Assembly: GCA_040226215.1 (NCBI GenBank)
Contig: JAVKFF010000084.1
Location: 1 to 43,454 of the forward strand
DNA from: JAVKFF01 sp040226215
Lineage (GTDB): Bacteria > Pseudomonadota > Alphaproteobacteria > DSM-16000 > Inquilinaceae
DNA: 43,454 nt
Reading direction: 5' to 3'
This document shows, piece after piece, positions 28,047-37,386 of this stretch. A model generated the notes under the pieces. It was not told where the DNA came from. It saw nothing but the letters and a program-made list of their open reading frames with translations, and did not search any database. The first letter of the stretch is position 1. The number at the start of each line of letters is the position of its first letter. Position numbers and translations under genes: made by a program.

Positions 28047-29525
28047 CTACTGGAACGCACACTCGTTGAAGCTTCGGAGCTTGCGCGAGTGGAGCTGTTC
28101 GGGGGCCAGATCGCGCAGGCGCTCCATGGCGCGGATGCCGATCTGCAGGTGCTGGCCGACCTGGGTCTTGTAGAACTCGTTGGCCATGCCCGGCAGCTTG
28201 ATCTCGCCGTGCAGCGGCTTGTCGGAGACGCACAGGAGCGTGCCGTAGGGCACCCGGAAGCGGAAGCCGTTGGCGGCGATGGTGGCCGATTCCATGTCGA
28301 GCGCGATGGCCCGGCTCTGCGAGAAGCGCTGCACCGGCTCGGAATGGTCGCGCAGCTCCCAGTTGCGGTTGTCGATTGTCGCCACGGTGCCGGTGCGCAT
28401 CACCGATTTCAGGCGCCAGCCCTCCAGCCCGGTGATCTCGCCCACCGACTGCTCCAGCGCCACCTGGATCTCCGCCAGGGCCGGGATCGGCACCCAGGTC
28501 GGCAGGTCGGCGTCGAGCACGTGGTCCTCGCGCACATAGCCGTGCGCCAGGACGTAGTCGCCCAGCCGCTGCGAATTGCGCAGACCCGCGCAGTGGCCGA
28601 GCATCAGCCAGGCATGCGGCCGGAGCACGGCGATGTGGTCGGTGATCGTCTTGGCGTTGGACGGGCCGACGCCGATATTCACCATGGTGATGCCGGCATG
28701 GTGACCGCGTTTCAGGTGATAGGCCGGCATCTGCGGCAGGCGCGCCACCGGCGTGCCGGTGGAGCCGCCGCCGAGACGCGCGTTCAGCGTCACCACCTCG
28801 CCCGGCTCGACGAAGGAATCGTAGTCCGGGTCACCGGCCGCCATGCGCTCCTGCGCCAGGCGCACGAACTCGTCGATATAGAACTGGTAGTTGGTGAACA
28901 GCACGAAGTTCTGGAAATGCTCCGGGCTGGTGGCCGTGTAGTGCTTCAGCCGGTGCAGGGAGTAGTCGACGCGCGGCGCGGTAAACAGGGCGAGCGGCTG
29001 CGGCTGGCCGGGCACCGGCATGGCGGTGGAGTTGACGATGGCGTCGTCGACCGTCGCCAGGTCCGGCACGTCGAAGAGCTCGCGCAAATGCCTGATATGC
29101 TCGGGCCCCAGCGAGCCTTCGACATGCAGACCCTCGGCATAGGCGAAGTGGATGGGGATCGGCGTCACCGAGACGCCGACCTCGATCGGCGCCTCGTGGT
29201 TGCGGCAGAGCTGGCGCAGCTGCTCCAAGAGGTAGCTGTCGAAGAGATCGGGCCGGGTGATCGTGGTGGCGTAGGTGCCGGGACTGTCGACGAAACCGTA
29301 GGCAAGGCGCGTATCGGCCCTGGCGAAGCTGTCGGTGGAGAGCTTCACATAGGGGTAAAAGGCGCGCGTCTGGCCGGGCAGCGGCTGGCCCATGGCGAAG
29401 GACTTGAAGCAGCTGCGCAGATATGCCGTCGCTTCGCTGTAGAGCTCGACGACGCGGGCATAGGCGGCATCGGCGTCCTCGAAGAGCTGCGGCGCGGCAT
29501 TGGCGTGGATGCGCATGTCGTTCAT
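28047..29525 (-). CDS. amn: AMP nucleosidase
   Basis: This cytoplasmic enzyme splits AMP into adenine and ribose 5-phosphate, adjusting adenylate pools. The 492-aa product (E. coli form about 484) has the N-terminal AMP nucleosidase domain (about 15-170, including PYVKLSTDSFARADTRLAYGFV) and a C-terminal nucleoside phosphorylase domain (about 250-480). That second domain contains GITMVNIGVGPSNAKTITDHIAVLRPHAWLMLGHCAGLR and ALDMESATIAANGFRFRVPYGTLLCVSDKPLHGEIK. A second ATG nine bases in is a minor alternative. It lies 27 bp after ftsY on the same strand. Confidence 0.94.
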   Translation of the reverse strand: MNDMRIHANAAPQLFEDADAAYARVVELYSEATAYLRSCFKSFAMGQPLPGQTRAFYPYVKLSTDSFARADTRLAYGFVDSPGTYATTITRPDLFDSYLLEQLRQLCRNHEAPIEVGVSVTPIPIHFAYAEGLHVEGSLGPEHIRHLRELFDVPDLATVDDAIVNSTAMPVPGQPQPLALFTAPRVDYSLHRLKHYTATSPEHFQNFVLFTNYQFYIDEFVRLAQERMAAGDPDYDSFVEPGEVVTLNARLGGGSTGTPVARLPQMPAYHLKRGHHAGITMVNIGVGPSNAKTITDHIAVLRPHAWLMLGHCAGLRNSQRLGDYVLAHGYVREDHVLDADLPTWVPIPALAEIQVALEQSVGEITGLEGWRLKSVMRTGTVATIDNRNWELRDHSEPVQRFSQSRAIALDMESATIAANGFRFRVPYGTLLCVSDKPLHGEIKLPGMANEFYKTQVGQHLQIGIRAMERLRDLAPEQLHSRKLRSFNECAFQ

Positions 29526-29552
29526 GGCGTTCGTTTTCCGAGATACGCTTGT

Positions 29553-30539
29553 TCAGCCACCGCGCAGGTCGCCGAGGCCCATCAGCGAGCGCGCGAACTG
29601 GTCGGCGGCGAAGGGGCGCAGGTCGTCGATGCCTTCGCCCACGCCGATGGCGTGGACCGGTAGCGCGAACTCCCCTGCCAGGGCAACCAGGATGCCGCCC
29701 TTGGCCGAACCGTCCAGCTTGGTGACGACGAGGCCGGTGATGTCGACGATCGACTTGAAGACCTCGACCTGGGAGCGCGCGTTCTGGCCGGTCGTGGCGT
29801 CGAGCACCAGGAGGATGGCGTGCGGCGCCTGCGCGTCCTGCTTCTGCAGAACGCGGACGATCTTGGCCAGCTCGGCCATCAGGTTTTCCTTGTTCTGCAG
29901 CCGGCCGGCCGTGTCGATCAGCAGCACGTCGTCGCCCTCGCGCCTGGCGGCGGCGAGCGCGTCATAGGCGAGCCCGGCGGCATCGGCCCCGGTCTCCCGC
30001 GCGATCACGCGGGCGCCGGCGCGGTCGCCCCAGACCTTGAGCTGCTCGATGGCGGCGGCGCGGAAGGTGTCGCCGGCGGCGATGGTCACCCGGCGGCCCT
30101 CGCCCGTCCACTGGTGGGCGAGCTTGCCGATGGTCGTGGTCTTGCCGGTGCCGTTGACGCCGACCACCAGAACGGTGAAGGGCCTGGCCCCGCCGTCGAT
30201 GACGAGCGGCCGGGCGACCGGGTCGAGGATGCGTTCGACCTCGGCGGCGAGCGCCATCTTGACCTCCTCGTCGGTGACTTCCTTGCCGAAGCGCGTGCTG
30301 GCCAATGCCTGCGTCAGCCGGGCCGCCGTGGCCGGTCCGAGGTCGGAGGCGATGAGCAGTTCCTCGAGCTCCTCCAGCGCATCGTCATCCAGCCGCCGCT
30401 TGGTGAAGATGCCGGAGATGCCATCGGAGATCTTGCGCGAGGAGCGGCCCAGGCCCTCGCGCAGGCGCTGGAACCAGCCGCGCCGCCGGGGCTCCCCGGT
30501 CTCGTCCGCTTCGCTCTCGATCTGGGATTCGTCGTTCAT
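29553..30539 (-). CDS. ftsY: Signal recognition particle receptor FtsY
   Basis: FtsY is the membrane-associated SRP receptor GTPase for co-translational protein targeting. The 328-aa product has a short acidic N-terminal part with a basic amphipathic patch (GWFQRLREGLGRSSRKISDGISGIF) that would contact membrane. The four-helix N domain and the NG GTPase domain follow, with GVNGTGKT (127-134), DTFRAAAIEQL, LLIDTAGRLQNKENLM and TKLDGSAKGG. The C-terminus FAADQFARSLMGL is standard. It lacks a long A domain, as is usual in Alphaproteobacteria. Confidence 0.97.
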   Translation of the reverse strand: MNDESQIESEADETGEPRRRGWFQRLREGLGRSSRKISDGISGIFTKRRLDDDALEELEELLIASDLGPATAARLTQALASTRFGKEVTDEEVKMALAAEVERILDPVARPLVIDGGARPFTVLVVGVNGTGKTTTIGKLAHQWTGEGRRVTIAAGDTFRAAAIEQLKVWGDRAGARVIARETGADAAGLAYDALAAARREGDDVLLIDTAGRLQNKENLMAELAKIVRVLQKQDAQAPHAILLVLDATTGQNARSQVEVFKSIVDITGLVVTKLDGSAKGGILVALAGEFALPVHAIGVGEGIDDLRPFAADQFARSLMGLGDLRGG

Positions 30540-30609
30540 GGGGCGCCTCTATACACGAGACGCCGTGGACGGTCATCCGCGCCGCACGCAGCGCTGCCGA
30601 CAGCCGCGC

Positions 30610-31704
30610 CTACCAGTGAAAGATCACGCGATCCTGCCCGGAAGTGAGGATGGTCTGGCCGGCGCCGTGCCGGGTCGAAAGGGTGACGGCGACCTCGCTC
30701 TGGCCGCGCATCAGCTCGGCGATGCGCATCCACATGTAGAGCGTGCCCTCGCCCTGGTTGACGCCGACACTGGCGCCCGGACGCTGGCTGGATAGACGGA
30801 TGTACTCCGTGCCGTCGGGATAGGCGACGCTCGCCAGACCGTCGTGCCGGGCAAAGCTGTCGATCACGTCACGCGGCAGGTAGCCGTCCTCCGGCCGCCA
30901 CTCCAGATAGACCAGGCAGTCGGCATGGTGCACCCGGCTGATGCCGTTGGGCGCCTCCAGGGTCCGGCCGGTGACATACATGTCCTGACGGTCGTAGCCG
31001 GCGCCGTTCGGGCAGGCGACCTCGGCGCTAGAGAGCCGCAGGATCTCGTGCCGGCCGCCGTCGTCGGGCAACACTAAGTGCGGCCGGAACGGCTGCTGCT
31101 GGCCGGCCGGCGCCGGCACCGCGCGCCGCTGGTCGATCAAGATGAGCTGAGGGGAGTAGACCTGGGTATTGCGGTCCGCACCGCTGCGCATGCCGATGGT
31201 GAGCGTCGCCCCCTCGCCCGACTGGAACAGCCAGGCCAGATCCAGCGACACCGCGACCGTGCCGACCGCGTGGTTCACGTCGAAGGCGACATGCGGGTGC
31301 AGGACACCGGGCCGGGCCCATTCCCCGGACGGCGCCCGGCCGATGCTGGCGATGCCGGTATTGGCGAAGGTCCAGGCGAACTCGCCCGGCTCGAAGCCCG
31401 GCATGATGCCGAAAACCGCGACGAGGCGGCAGTCCTGGATGTCGTGGCCGGCGATCATGTCGACCCGGTAGCGACCGTCGGTCACCAGAGCGGCGACCGC
31501 GTGGTTGCCGCACTCGGTCTGCACCACCCAGGGATGGATCAGCGTGTGCACGCCGCCATCGGTCGGCAGCGCCCGCCCCTCCGCCCGGCCCAGACCGCCA
31601 AACAGCATCACCGTGACGATGGCGATGGCGGCGACGATCTGGACGAAGCCGTCCGCCCATTCGCCGTCGCCCCGCCGCCGCAGCATACCCGCTAACGCCT
31701 TCAT
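30610..31704 (-). CDS. Hypothetical membrane-anchored periplasmic protein
   Basis: An unrecognised 364-aa protein. The start at 31704 (MKALAGMLRRR) is chosen because it gives a single membrane segment at about residues 22-40 (FVQIVAAIAIVTVMLFGG), leaving a large C-terminal domain outside the membrane. That domain is beta-rich, with cysteines at QTECGNHA, IQDCRLVA, EVACPNGA and HADCLVYLEW. It lies between fabI and ftsY on their strand and may be co-transcribed. No enzymatic motif is apparent. Confidence 0.75.
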   Translation of the reverse strand: MKALAGMLRRRGDGEWADGFVQIVAAIAIVTVMLFGGLGRAEGRALPTDGGVHTLIHPWVVQTECGNHAVAALVTDGRYRVDMIAGHDIQDCRLVAVFGIMPGFEPGEFAWTFANTGIASIGRAPSGEWARPGVLHPHVAFDVNHAVGTVAVSLDLAWLFQSGEGATLTIGMRSGADRNTQVYSPQLILIDQRRAVPAPAGQQQPFRPHLVLPDDGGRHEILRLSSAEVACPNGAGYDRQDMYVTGRTLEAPNGISRVHHADCLVYLEWRPEDGYLPRDVIDSFARHDGLASVAYPDGTEYIRLSSQRPGASVGVNQGEGTLYMWMRIAELMRGQSEVAVTLSTRHGAGQTILTSGQDRVIFHW

Positions 31705-31798
31705 TCCGCCCTCCCTCGCGCACTCTCTTGAGCGCAAGGAATAACGTGCGTGCCGGGTGCTGGCTGTGACGGCCGCTACAGGGCGGCGGCCGAGGCTG

Positions 31799-32578
<780 letters not shown>

Positions 32579-32583
32579 GCCGC

Positions 32584-33810
32584 CTACTCCCCGAAGCGCC
32601 TGAAGACCAGACAGGCATTGGTGCCGCCAAAACCGAAACTGTTCGACATGACGGTGGTCAGTCCCGCGTTGTCCACGCGCTCCAGCGCGATCTTGTAGCC
32701 CTCCGCCTCGGGATCGAGGTTCTCGACATTGGCGGAGGCCGCGACGAAGTCGTCCTGGAGCATGAGCAGCGAGTAGATCGCCTCGTGCACGCCGGTCGCC
32801 CCCTGGCTGTGGCCGGTCAGCGACTTGGTCGAGCTGAGATGGGGCATGTCGGATCCGAAAACTTCGCGAATCGCCTGCAGCTCGACGATATCGCCGACCG
32901 GCGTCGAGGTGCCGTGGGTGTTGATGTAGTCGACCTTGTCGTCGAGCCCGGCGATCGCCTGGCGCATGCAGCGGGCCGCGCCCTCGCCCGAGGGCGCCAC
33001 CATATCGTGGCCGTCGGAGGTGACGCCATAGCCGACAATCTCGCCGTAGATCTTGGCGCCGCGCCGCCTGGCGTGCTCCAGCTCCTCGAGCACCAGCACG
33101 CCGCCGCCGGCGGAGATGACGAAGCCGTCGCGATCCTTGTCATAGGCGCGCGAGGCGCGCGCCGGCGTGTCGTTGTAGTGCGAGGACAGCGCCCCCATGG
33201 CGTCGAACAACACCGAGAGCGTCCAGTGCAGCTCCTCGCCGCCGCCGGCGAAGACCATGTCCTGCTTGCCCCACTGGATCAGCTCCGCGGCATTGCCGAT
33301 GCAATGCGCGCTGGTCGAGCAGGCCGAGCTGATCGAGTAGTTCACGCCCTTGATCTTGAACGGCGTGGCCAGTGTCGCGGAGTTCGTCGACGACATGCAG
33401 CGCGGCACCATGTAGGGACCGACCCGCCGGGGACCCTTCTCCCGGGCGATGTCGACAGCCAGCACCTGGTTGGAGGTGGACGGTCCGCCGGAGCCCATGA
33501 TCAGCCCGGTGCGTTCGTTGGAAACGAGGTCGTCGGTCAGGCCGGCGTCGCGGATGGCGTCGGCCATGGCGATGTAGTTGAACGCGGCACCGTCGCCCAT
33601 GAAGCGGCGGACCCGGCGGTCGACATGCTGGTCGATGTCGATCTGCGGCTTGCCGTGCACATGGCTGCGGAAGCCTCTTTCCTTGTACTCGTCGGCGAAG
33701 ACGATTCCCGATCGGCTGTCACGCAGCGAGGCGGTCACCTCGGCCGTCGTCACGCCGATGGCCGAGACGATGCCCATGCCGGTGACGACGACACGTCGCA
33801 AGGATGTCAT
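32584..33810 (-). CDS. fabB: 3-oxoacyl-[acyl-carrier-protein] synthase I FabB
   Basis: FabB condenses malonyl-ACP with acyl-ACP and is needed for unsaturated fatty acids. The 408-aa product has the thiolase-fold Cys-His-His triad: C164 in SSACSTSAHC, H299 in NTHGTSTPVGD, and H334 in SLTGHSQGATG. Family-typical RVVVTGMGIVSAIG opens the protein and MSNSFGFGGTNACLVFRR closes it. It lies 87 bp after fabA and five bases before fabI. Confidence 0.96.
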   Translation of the reverse strand: MTSLRRVVVTGMGIVSAIGVTTAEVTASLRDSRSGIVFADEYKERGFRSHVHGKPQIDIDQHVDRRVRRFMGDGAAFNYIAMADAIRDAGLTDDLVSNERTGLIMGSGGPSTSNQVLAVDIAREKGPRRVGPYMVPRCMSSTNSATLATPFKIKGVNYSISSACSTSAHCIGNAAELIQWGKQDMVFAGGGEELHWTLSVLFDAMGALSSHYNDTPARASRAYDKDRDGFVISAGGGVLVLEELEHARRRGAKIYGEIVGYGVTSDGHDMVAPSGEGAARCMRQAIAGLDDKVDYINTHGTSTPVGDIVELQAIREVFGSDMPHLSSTKSLTGHSQGATGVHEAIYSLLMLQDDFVAASANVENLDPEAEGYKIALERVDNAGLTTVMSNSFGFGGTNACLVFRRFGE

Positions 33811-33897
33811 GATGCGTGCCTCCTTTCGCGAGGCGCTTTGAAGCGCGGCTTGTTCGCGGGCACCGGCCGGCGCGCGGCCGGCGGTCCGCCATCGCGC

Positions 33898-34413
33898 CTA
33901 CATATTGTCAGTGCTCGTGAACAGGCCAACTCTGAGATCCTTGGCTTCGTAGATCACCTTGCCGTCGACCTCCATGCGACCGTCGGCAATGCCGAGCACC
34001 AGGCGCCGATTGATGACACGCTTGAGGTCGAGCCGGTAGGTGACAAGTTTGGCGGCTGGCAGTACCTGGCCCGTGAACTTCACCTCGCCAACACCAAGCG
34101 CCCGGCCGCGACCTGGCGCGCCGATCCAGCCCAGAAAGAAGCCGACGAGCTGCCACATGGCGTCGAGGCCGAGACAACCCGGCATGACGGGATCGGATTC
34201 GAAGTGGCAGTCGAAGAACCAGAGGTCGGGCCGGATGTCGAGCTCGGCGACGATCTCGCCCTTGCCCATGGCGCCGCCATCGGCGGCGATCCTCGTGATG
34301 CGGTCGAACATCAGCATCGGCGGCAGCGGCAGCCGTGCATTGCCGGGGCCGAAGAGCCGGCCGTGGGCGCATTCCAATAGGTCGTCGCGTGTGTAGCTGC
34401 TTTTTTCGGTCAC
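33898..34413 (-). CDS. fabA: Bifunctional 3-hydroxydecanoyl-ACP dehydratase/isomerase FabA
   Basis: FabA makes trans-2-decenoyl-ACP and isomerises it to the cis-3 form, starting unsaturated fatty-acid synthesis. The 171-aa hot-dog-fold product has catalytic H70 and D84, as in E. coli (FFDCHFESDPVMPGCLGLDAMWQL). The rest of the frame is uninterrupted. It is divergent from irr, an arrangement widespread in Alphaproteobacteria, and heads fabA-fabB-fabI. Confidence 0.96.
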   Translation of the reverse strand: MTEKSSYTRDDLLECAHGRLFGPGNARLPLPPMLMFDRITRIAADGGAMGKGEIVAELDIRPDLWFFDCHFESDPVMPGCLGLDAMWQLVGFFLGWIGAPGRGRALGVGEVKFTGQVLPAAKLVTYRLDLKRVINRRLVLGIADGRMEVDGKVIYEAKDLRVGLFTSTDNM

Positions 34414-34639
34414 GTGATCACCAGCCGGCCTTGCCGGTCTCTCCCGTTCGAAGTCACACCCGTGGCGGCAGGTCCATTGCGCCTCCCCCGAAGGTCGCCG
34501 GATCGCGCCCGATCAAGACGCCGCGCACTGTAAACATTCTTTTTCGTCAAACAAGACTTCAAGCCATGCCGCGCCGTCGCGGCCGCATGCCGGCATCGGC
34601 GCGCACGGATGCTTGAAACCATTACGCATACGTGATTGA

Positions 34640-34654
34640 TTAGAAGCATTCCAA
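34640..34654 (+). promoter_or_regulatory. Imperfect ICE (Irr box) in the irr promoter region
   Basis: TTAGAAGCATTCCAA resembles the Irr box consensus TTTAGAAnnnTTCTAAA, with one half intact and the other weakened. It ends 20 bp before the irr start and lies in the region shared with fabA. It suggests weak autoregulation by Irr. Confidence 0.45.
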
Positions 34655-34673
34655 TTTGCCGGCCATCTCCCAT

Positions 34674-35114
34674 ATGGAAGCCATGACCGAGACAACCGAC
34701 CGACGCCCCTACCGACACCTCGTCATGCGCCTACAGCAGGCTGGCCTGCGGCCGACCCGGCAGCGTCTGGCGCTGGGCCGCCTGCTGTTCGGCGAGACCG
34801 ACCGGCACGTCACCGCCGAGCAACTCTACGAGGAGGCGACGGCGGCCCGCAGCGCGGTTTCGCTCGCCACAGTCTACAACACGCTCAACCAGTTCACCGC
34901 GGCCGGCCTGCTTCGCGAGGTGGTCGTCGAGCCCGGCCGCTCCTATTTCGACACCAATGTCGAGGCGCACCATCATTTCTACCACCCCGGGCGCGGCGAG
35001 CTGACGGACATCTCTGATGCCGACATCCGCATCGAGAACCTGCCCGAGGCGCCGGCAGGATCGCGCATCCAGCGCGTGGACGTGGTGGTGCGGCTGGCGG
35101 ACGGGGATGGCTGA
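34674..35114 (+). CDS. irr: Fur-family iron-response regulator Irr
   Basis: Irr is the alphaproteobacterial Fur paralogue that represses iron-use and storage genes when iron (haem) is scarce. The 146-aa product has the Fur winged helix (GLRPTRQRLALGRLLF, then HVTAEQLYEEA and LATVYNTLNQFTAAGLL) and the Irr-type triple histidine EAHHHFYH (residues 99-101). It lacks the N-terminal haem regulatory motif (GCPWHD) of Bradyrhizobium Irr. The ATG at 34674 is taken; one at 34683 is close and also possible, and the upstream TTG at 34656 is not needed. Divergent from fabA. Confidence 0.9.
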   Translation: MEAMTETTDRRPYRHLVMRLQQAGLRPTRQRLALGRLLFGETDRHVTAEQLYEEATAARSAVSLATVYNTLNQFTAAGLLREVVVEPGRSYFDTNVEAHHHFYHPGRGELTDISDADIRIENLPEAPAGSRIQRVDVVVRLADGDG

Positions 35115-35165
35115 TCGGGACTGTTGCCCGGAATCCTTGGCCGCATGCCGGTTGCGCGATGCCTG

Positions 35166-35193
35166 TTGACAGCGCCCGCCGACTATTTAGAAT
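35166..35193 (+). promoter_or_regulatory. Sigma70-like promoter of the rubrerythrin operon
   Basis: TTGACA (35166-35171) and TAGAAT (35188-35193) are 16 bp apart. The -10 lies inside the Irr box, so Irr bound there would block RNA polymerase. This is the best promoter by eye in the window. Confidence 0.65.
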
Positions 35194-35202
35194 GATTCTA
35201 AA
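35186..35202 (+). promoter_or_regulatory. Perfect Irr box (ICE) over the -10 of the rubrerythrin promoter
   Basis: TTTAGAATGATTCTAAA is a perfect 7-3-7 palindrome and matches the published Irr iron-control element exactly. The irr gene ends only 72 bp upstream. Its overlap with the -10 element indicates repression of the downstream rbr operon under low iron. Confidence 0.8.
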
Positions 35203-35260
35203 CAATGAGGGCGAAGGCGACGCGGGGGTGGGTCCCTAGCGTCTCCGACACTGCCGGTCT

Positions 35261-35332
35261 GCCGCCATTAGCGGCCGATCCGTCCGCGCCGGCTTGGGCG
35301 CAACCATGGCCGCCATTAGCGGCCGATCCGTC
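35261..35332 (+). repeat. 24-bp direct repeat, 48-bp period, in the rubrerythrin leader
   Basis: GCCGCCATTAGCGGCCGATC followed by CGTC occurs at 35261-35284 and again at 35309-35332. Each copy includes GCCGC-CATTA-GCGGC, a small hairpin. The two copies are exactly alike, implying a recent tandem duplication of a 48-bp unit between promoter and gene. Confidence 0.8.
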
Positions 35333-35347
35333 ACTGGGAGAGAGAGC

Positions 35348-35764
35348 ATGTCACTCAAGGGCACGAAGACCGAGAACAATCTCAAGGAAGCCTTTTCCGG
35401 CGAGAGCCAGGCGAACCGTCGCTACCTGTACTTCGCCCAGAAGGCGGACATCGAGGGCTATAACGACGTCGCCGCCGTCTTCCGCTCGACCGCCGAGGGC
35501 GAGACCGGCCACGCACACGGCCATCTCGAATTCCTCGAGGAGGTCGGCGACCCGGCCACCGGCGAGCCGATCGGCGCCACCGACGCCAATCTGAAGGCGG
35601 CGATCGCCGGCGAGACCCACGAATACACCGACATGTATCCCGGCATGGCCCGCACCGCCCGCGAGGAAGGCTTCGACGAGATCGCCGACTGGTTCGAGAC
35701 CCTCGCGAAGGCCGAGAAGAGCCACGCCGGCCGCTTCCAGAAGGCTCTCGACACGATGTCGTGA
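35348..35764 (+). CDS. Rubrerythrin (diiron domain only, no rubredoxin domain)
   Basis: Rubrerythrins reduce hydrogen peroxide at a diiron centre. The 138-aa product has just the four-helix erythrin domain; expected ligands are seen as E19 (SGESQAN), E52 and H55 (EGETGHAH), E89 and E92 (GETHEYT), and E123 and H126 (AEKSHAG). The C-terminal rubredoxin domain of classical forms is missing, so electrons must come from a partner. The ATG at 35348 has a GGGAGAGAGC ribosome site; an in-frame ATG at 35306 inside the repeat is less likely. It is the first gene of an Irr-box-controlled unit with the two genes downstream. Confidence 0.92.
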   Translation: MSLKGTKTENNLKEAFSGESQANRRYLYFAQKADIEGYNDVAAVFRSTAEGETGHAHGHLEFLEEVGDPATGEPIGATDANLKAAIAGETHEYTDMYPGMARTAREEGFDEIADWFETLAKAEKSHAGRFQKALDTMS

Positions 35765-35958
35765 GGCCGCGTTCGCGGCCATGACAGCGTGACCCAACGC
35801 TCTTGAGGCGCGGAGATCGCCGGGGCGCGGCCTTGACGGTCGCCATCCCCGCGATCTCGCGGCGTCGGAGCGCGCCGGGGTCGATCCGGCCCGGAGGCGC
35901 GCGAGCGCGCCGGCCGGTCGCCGGTGCCCTGTCCCATTGCAATACCGAGGTGCGGCAC

Positions 35959-37299
35959 ATGCGCGAAGGCAGCCTCGATGCCCCCATGAGGCATCCCATC
36001 GCCTGGCAGGACGAGGCGTTCTACGACGAGGAGAAGCTGGACGCCGAACTGCGCCGTGTCTTCGACATCTGCCATGGCTGCCGGCGCTGCTTCAATCTGT
36101 GCGACAGCTTCCCACGGCTCTTCGACCTGATCGACGAGAGCGAAACGGGCGAGCTCGACTCCGTCGCCTCAGCGGATTTCAAGCCGGTGGTGGACGCCTG
36201 CACGCTCTGCGACATGTGCTTCATGACGAAGTGCCCCTATGTGCCGCCGCACGAATTCAATCTCGACTTCCCGCACCTGATGCTGCGCTACCGCGCGGCC
36301 GAGGCGCGCAAGAAGAAGGAGCCCTTCTTCCGCCGCCAGCTGACCGAGACCGACCGCAACGGCAATCTGGCGCGTCTCGCGCCCGGCATCGCCAACTGGG
36401 CGTCGAAGGAAAGCAACGGCGCCGCCCGCGTGGCGCTGGAAGGCCTGGCCGGCGTCCATCGCGAGGCGAAGCTGCCGAAATATGCCGGGCGGACCTTCAC
36501 CGTTCGCGCCGCGCAGGAGCCGCCGGTGGTGAACGAGGCGGCGCCAGCCTTCGGCCGCAAGGCGGTGATCTATGCCACCTGCTTCGCCAACTACAACAAT
36601 CCGTCGATCGGCATGGCGGCCCGTGCCGTCCTGGCCCGCAACGGCGTGGAGACGGAGGTCGTCTACCCGCGCTGCTGCGGCATGCCGCAGCTGGAGCAGG
36701 GCAATATCGCCCGGGTGGCCGAGGCGGCGGCCGAGACCGCGGCCGCGCTGCGCACCTATGTCGAGGACGGCTGGGACGTGATCGCGCTGGTGCCGTCCTG
36801 CGCCCTGATGATGAAGTTCGAGTGGCCGCTGATCGTGCCCGACAACGAGGACGTCTTCCGGCTCTCCCGGGCCAGCTTCGACATCACCGAATACGTCGTC
36901 TCCATCGTCAAGAAGGAGGGGCTGGCCGACGGCCTGACGCCGCTGGAAGGCGGTGTCGCGGTGCACATCGCCTGCCACGCCCGGGCGCAGAACATGGGAC
37001 AGAAGGCGACCGAGATGCTGCGCCAGATCCCTGACACCGAGGTCAAGCCGATCGAGCGCTGCTCGGGCCATGGCGGCTCGTGGGGCATCATGAAGGAAAA
37101 CTTCGAGGTCGGCCTGAAGGTGGGCAAGCCGGTCATGCGCCAGGCGCTGAAGACGGAGGCGGCCCACATCGCCTCGGAATGCCCGCTGGCCGGCGACCAC
37201 ATCGTCCAGGGCATGGGGCGACTGGAGCCCGGCCGGCAGCCGGCCGAAGCGCCCCACCCGATCGAGCTCTTCGCCCGTGCCTATGGAATCGAGGTCTGA
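35959..37299 (+). CDS. GlpC/HdrD-like iron-sulfur (CCG-domain) oxidoreductase subunit
   Basis: The 446-aa protein has two ferredoxin-like [4Fe-4S] sites, C38-x2-C41-x2-C44-x3-C48 (ICHGCRRCFNLC) and C81-x2-C84-x2-C87-x4-C92, then two cysteine-rich CCG-type domains. The first CCG reads RCCGMPQ. The second reads ERCSGHGG, with Ser in place of the second Cys. This is the GlpC / heterodisulfide-reductase-D architecture, which passes electrons between a flavoprotein or quinone and a thiol/disulfide or metal centre. The ATG at 35959 follows a GAGGTG ribosome site. It lies between rubrerythrin and DUF3501 and may supply reducing power; that is inferred. Confidence 0.88.
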   Translation: MREGSLDAPMRHPIAWQDEAFYDEEKLDAELRRVFDICHGCRRCFNLCDSFPRLFDLIDESETGELDSVASADFKPVVDACTLCDMCFMTKCPYVPPHEFNLDFPHLMLRYRAAEARKKKEPFFRRQLTETDRNGNLARLAPGIANWASKESNGAARVALEGLAGVHREAKLPKYAGRTFTVRAAQEPPVVNEAAPAFGRKAVIYATCFANYNNPSIGMAARAVLARNGVETEVVYPRCCGMPQLEQGNIARVAEAAAETAAALRTYVEDGWDVIALVPSCALMMKFEWPLIVPDNEDVFRLSRASFDITEYVVSIVKKEGLADGLTPLEGGVAVHIACHARAQNMGQKATEMLRQIPDTEVKPIERCSGHGGSWGIMKENFEVGLKVGKPVMRQALKTEAAHIASECPLAGDHIVQGMGRLEPGRQPAEAPHPIELFARAYGIEV

Positions 37300-37386
37300 G
37301 GCCAGCCCCGATCAGCGACGCATGGGGGCGCGCCCAGCCGTAACGAGAGGACATGGTACCGGAACCATCGACGACGGAGACCGGCC

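Noticed and set aside
27675..29663. 662-codon plus-strand frame over amn and yciB
   Set aside because: Same type of antisense artefact; both minus-strand genes are well supported.
35205..35594. Frame with repeated PPLAADPS in the rubrerythrin leader
   Set aside because: The repeat is the translated 48-bp duplication; the rest lies out of frame in rubrerythrin.
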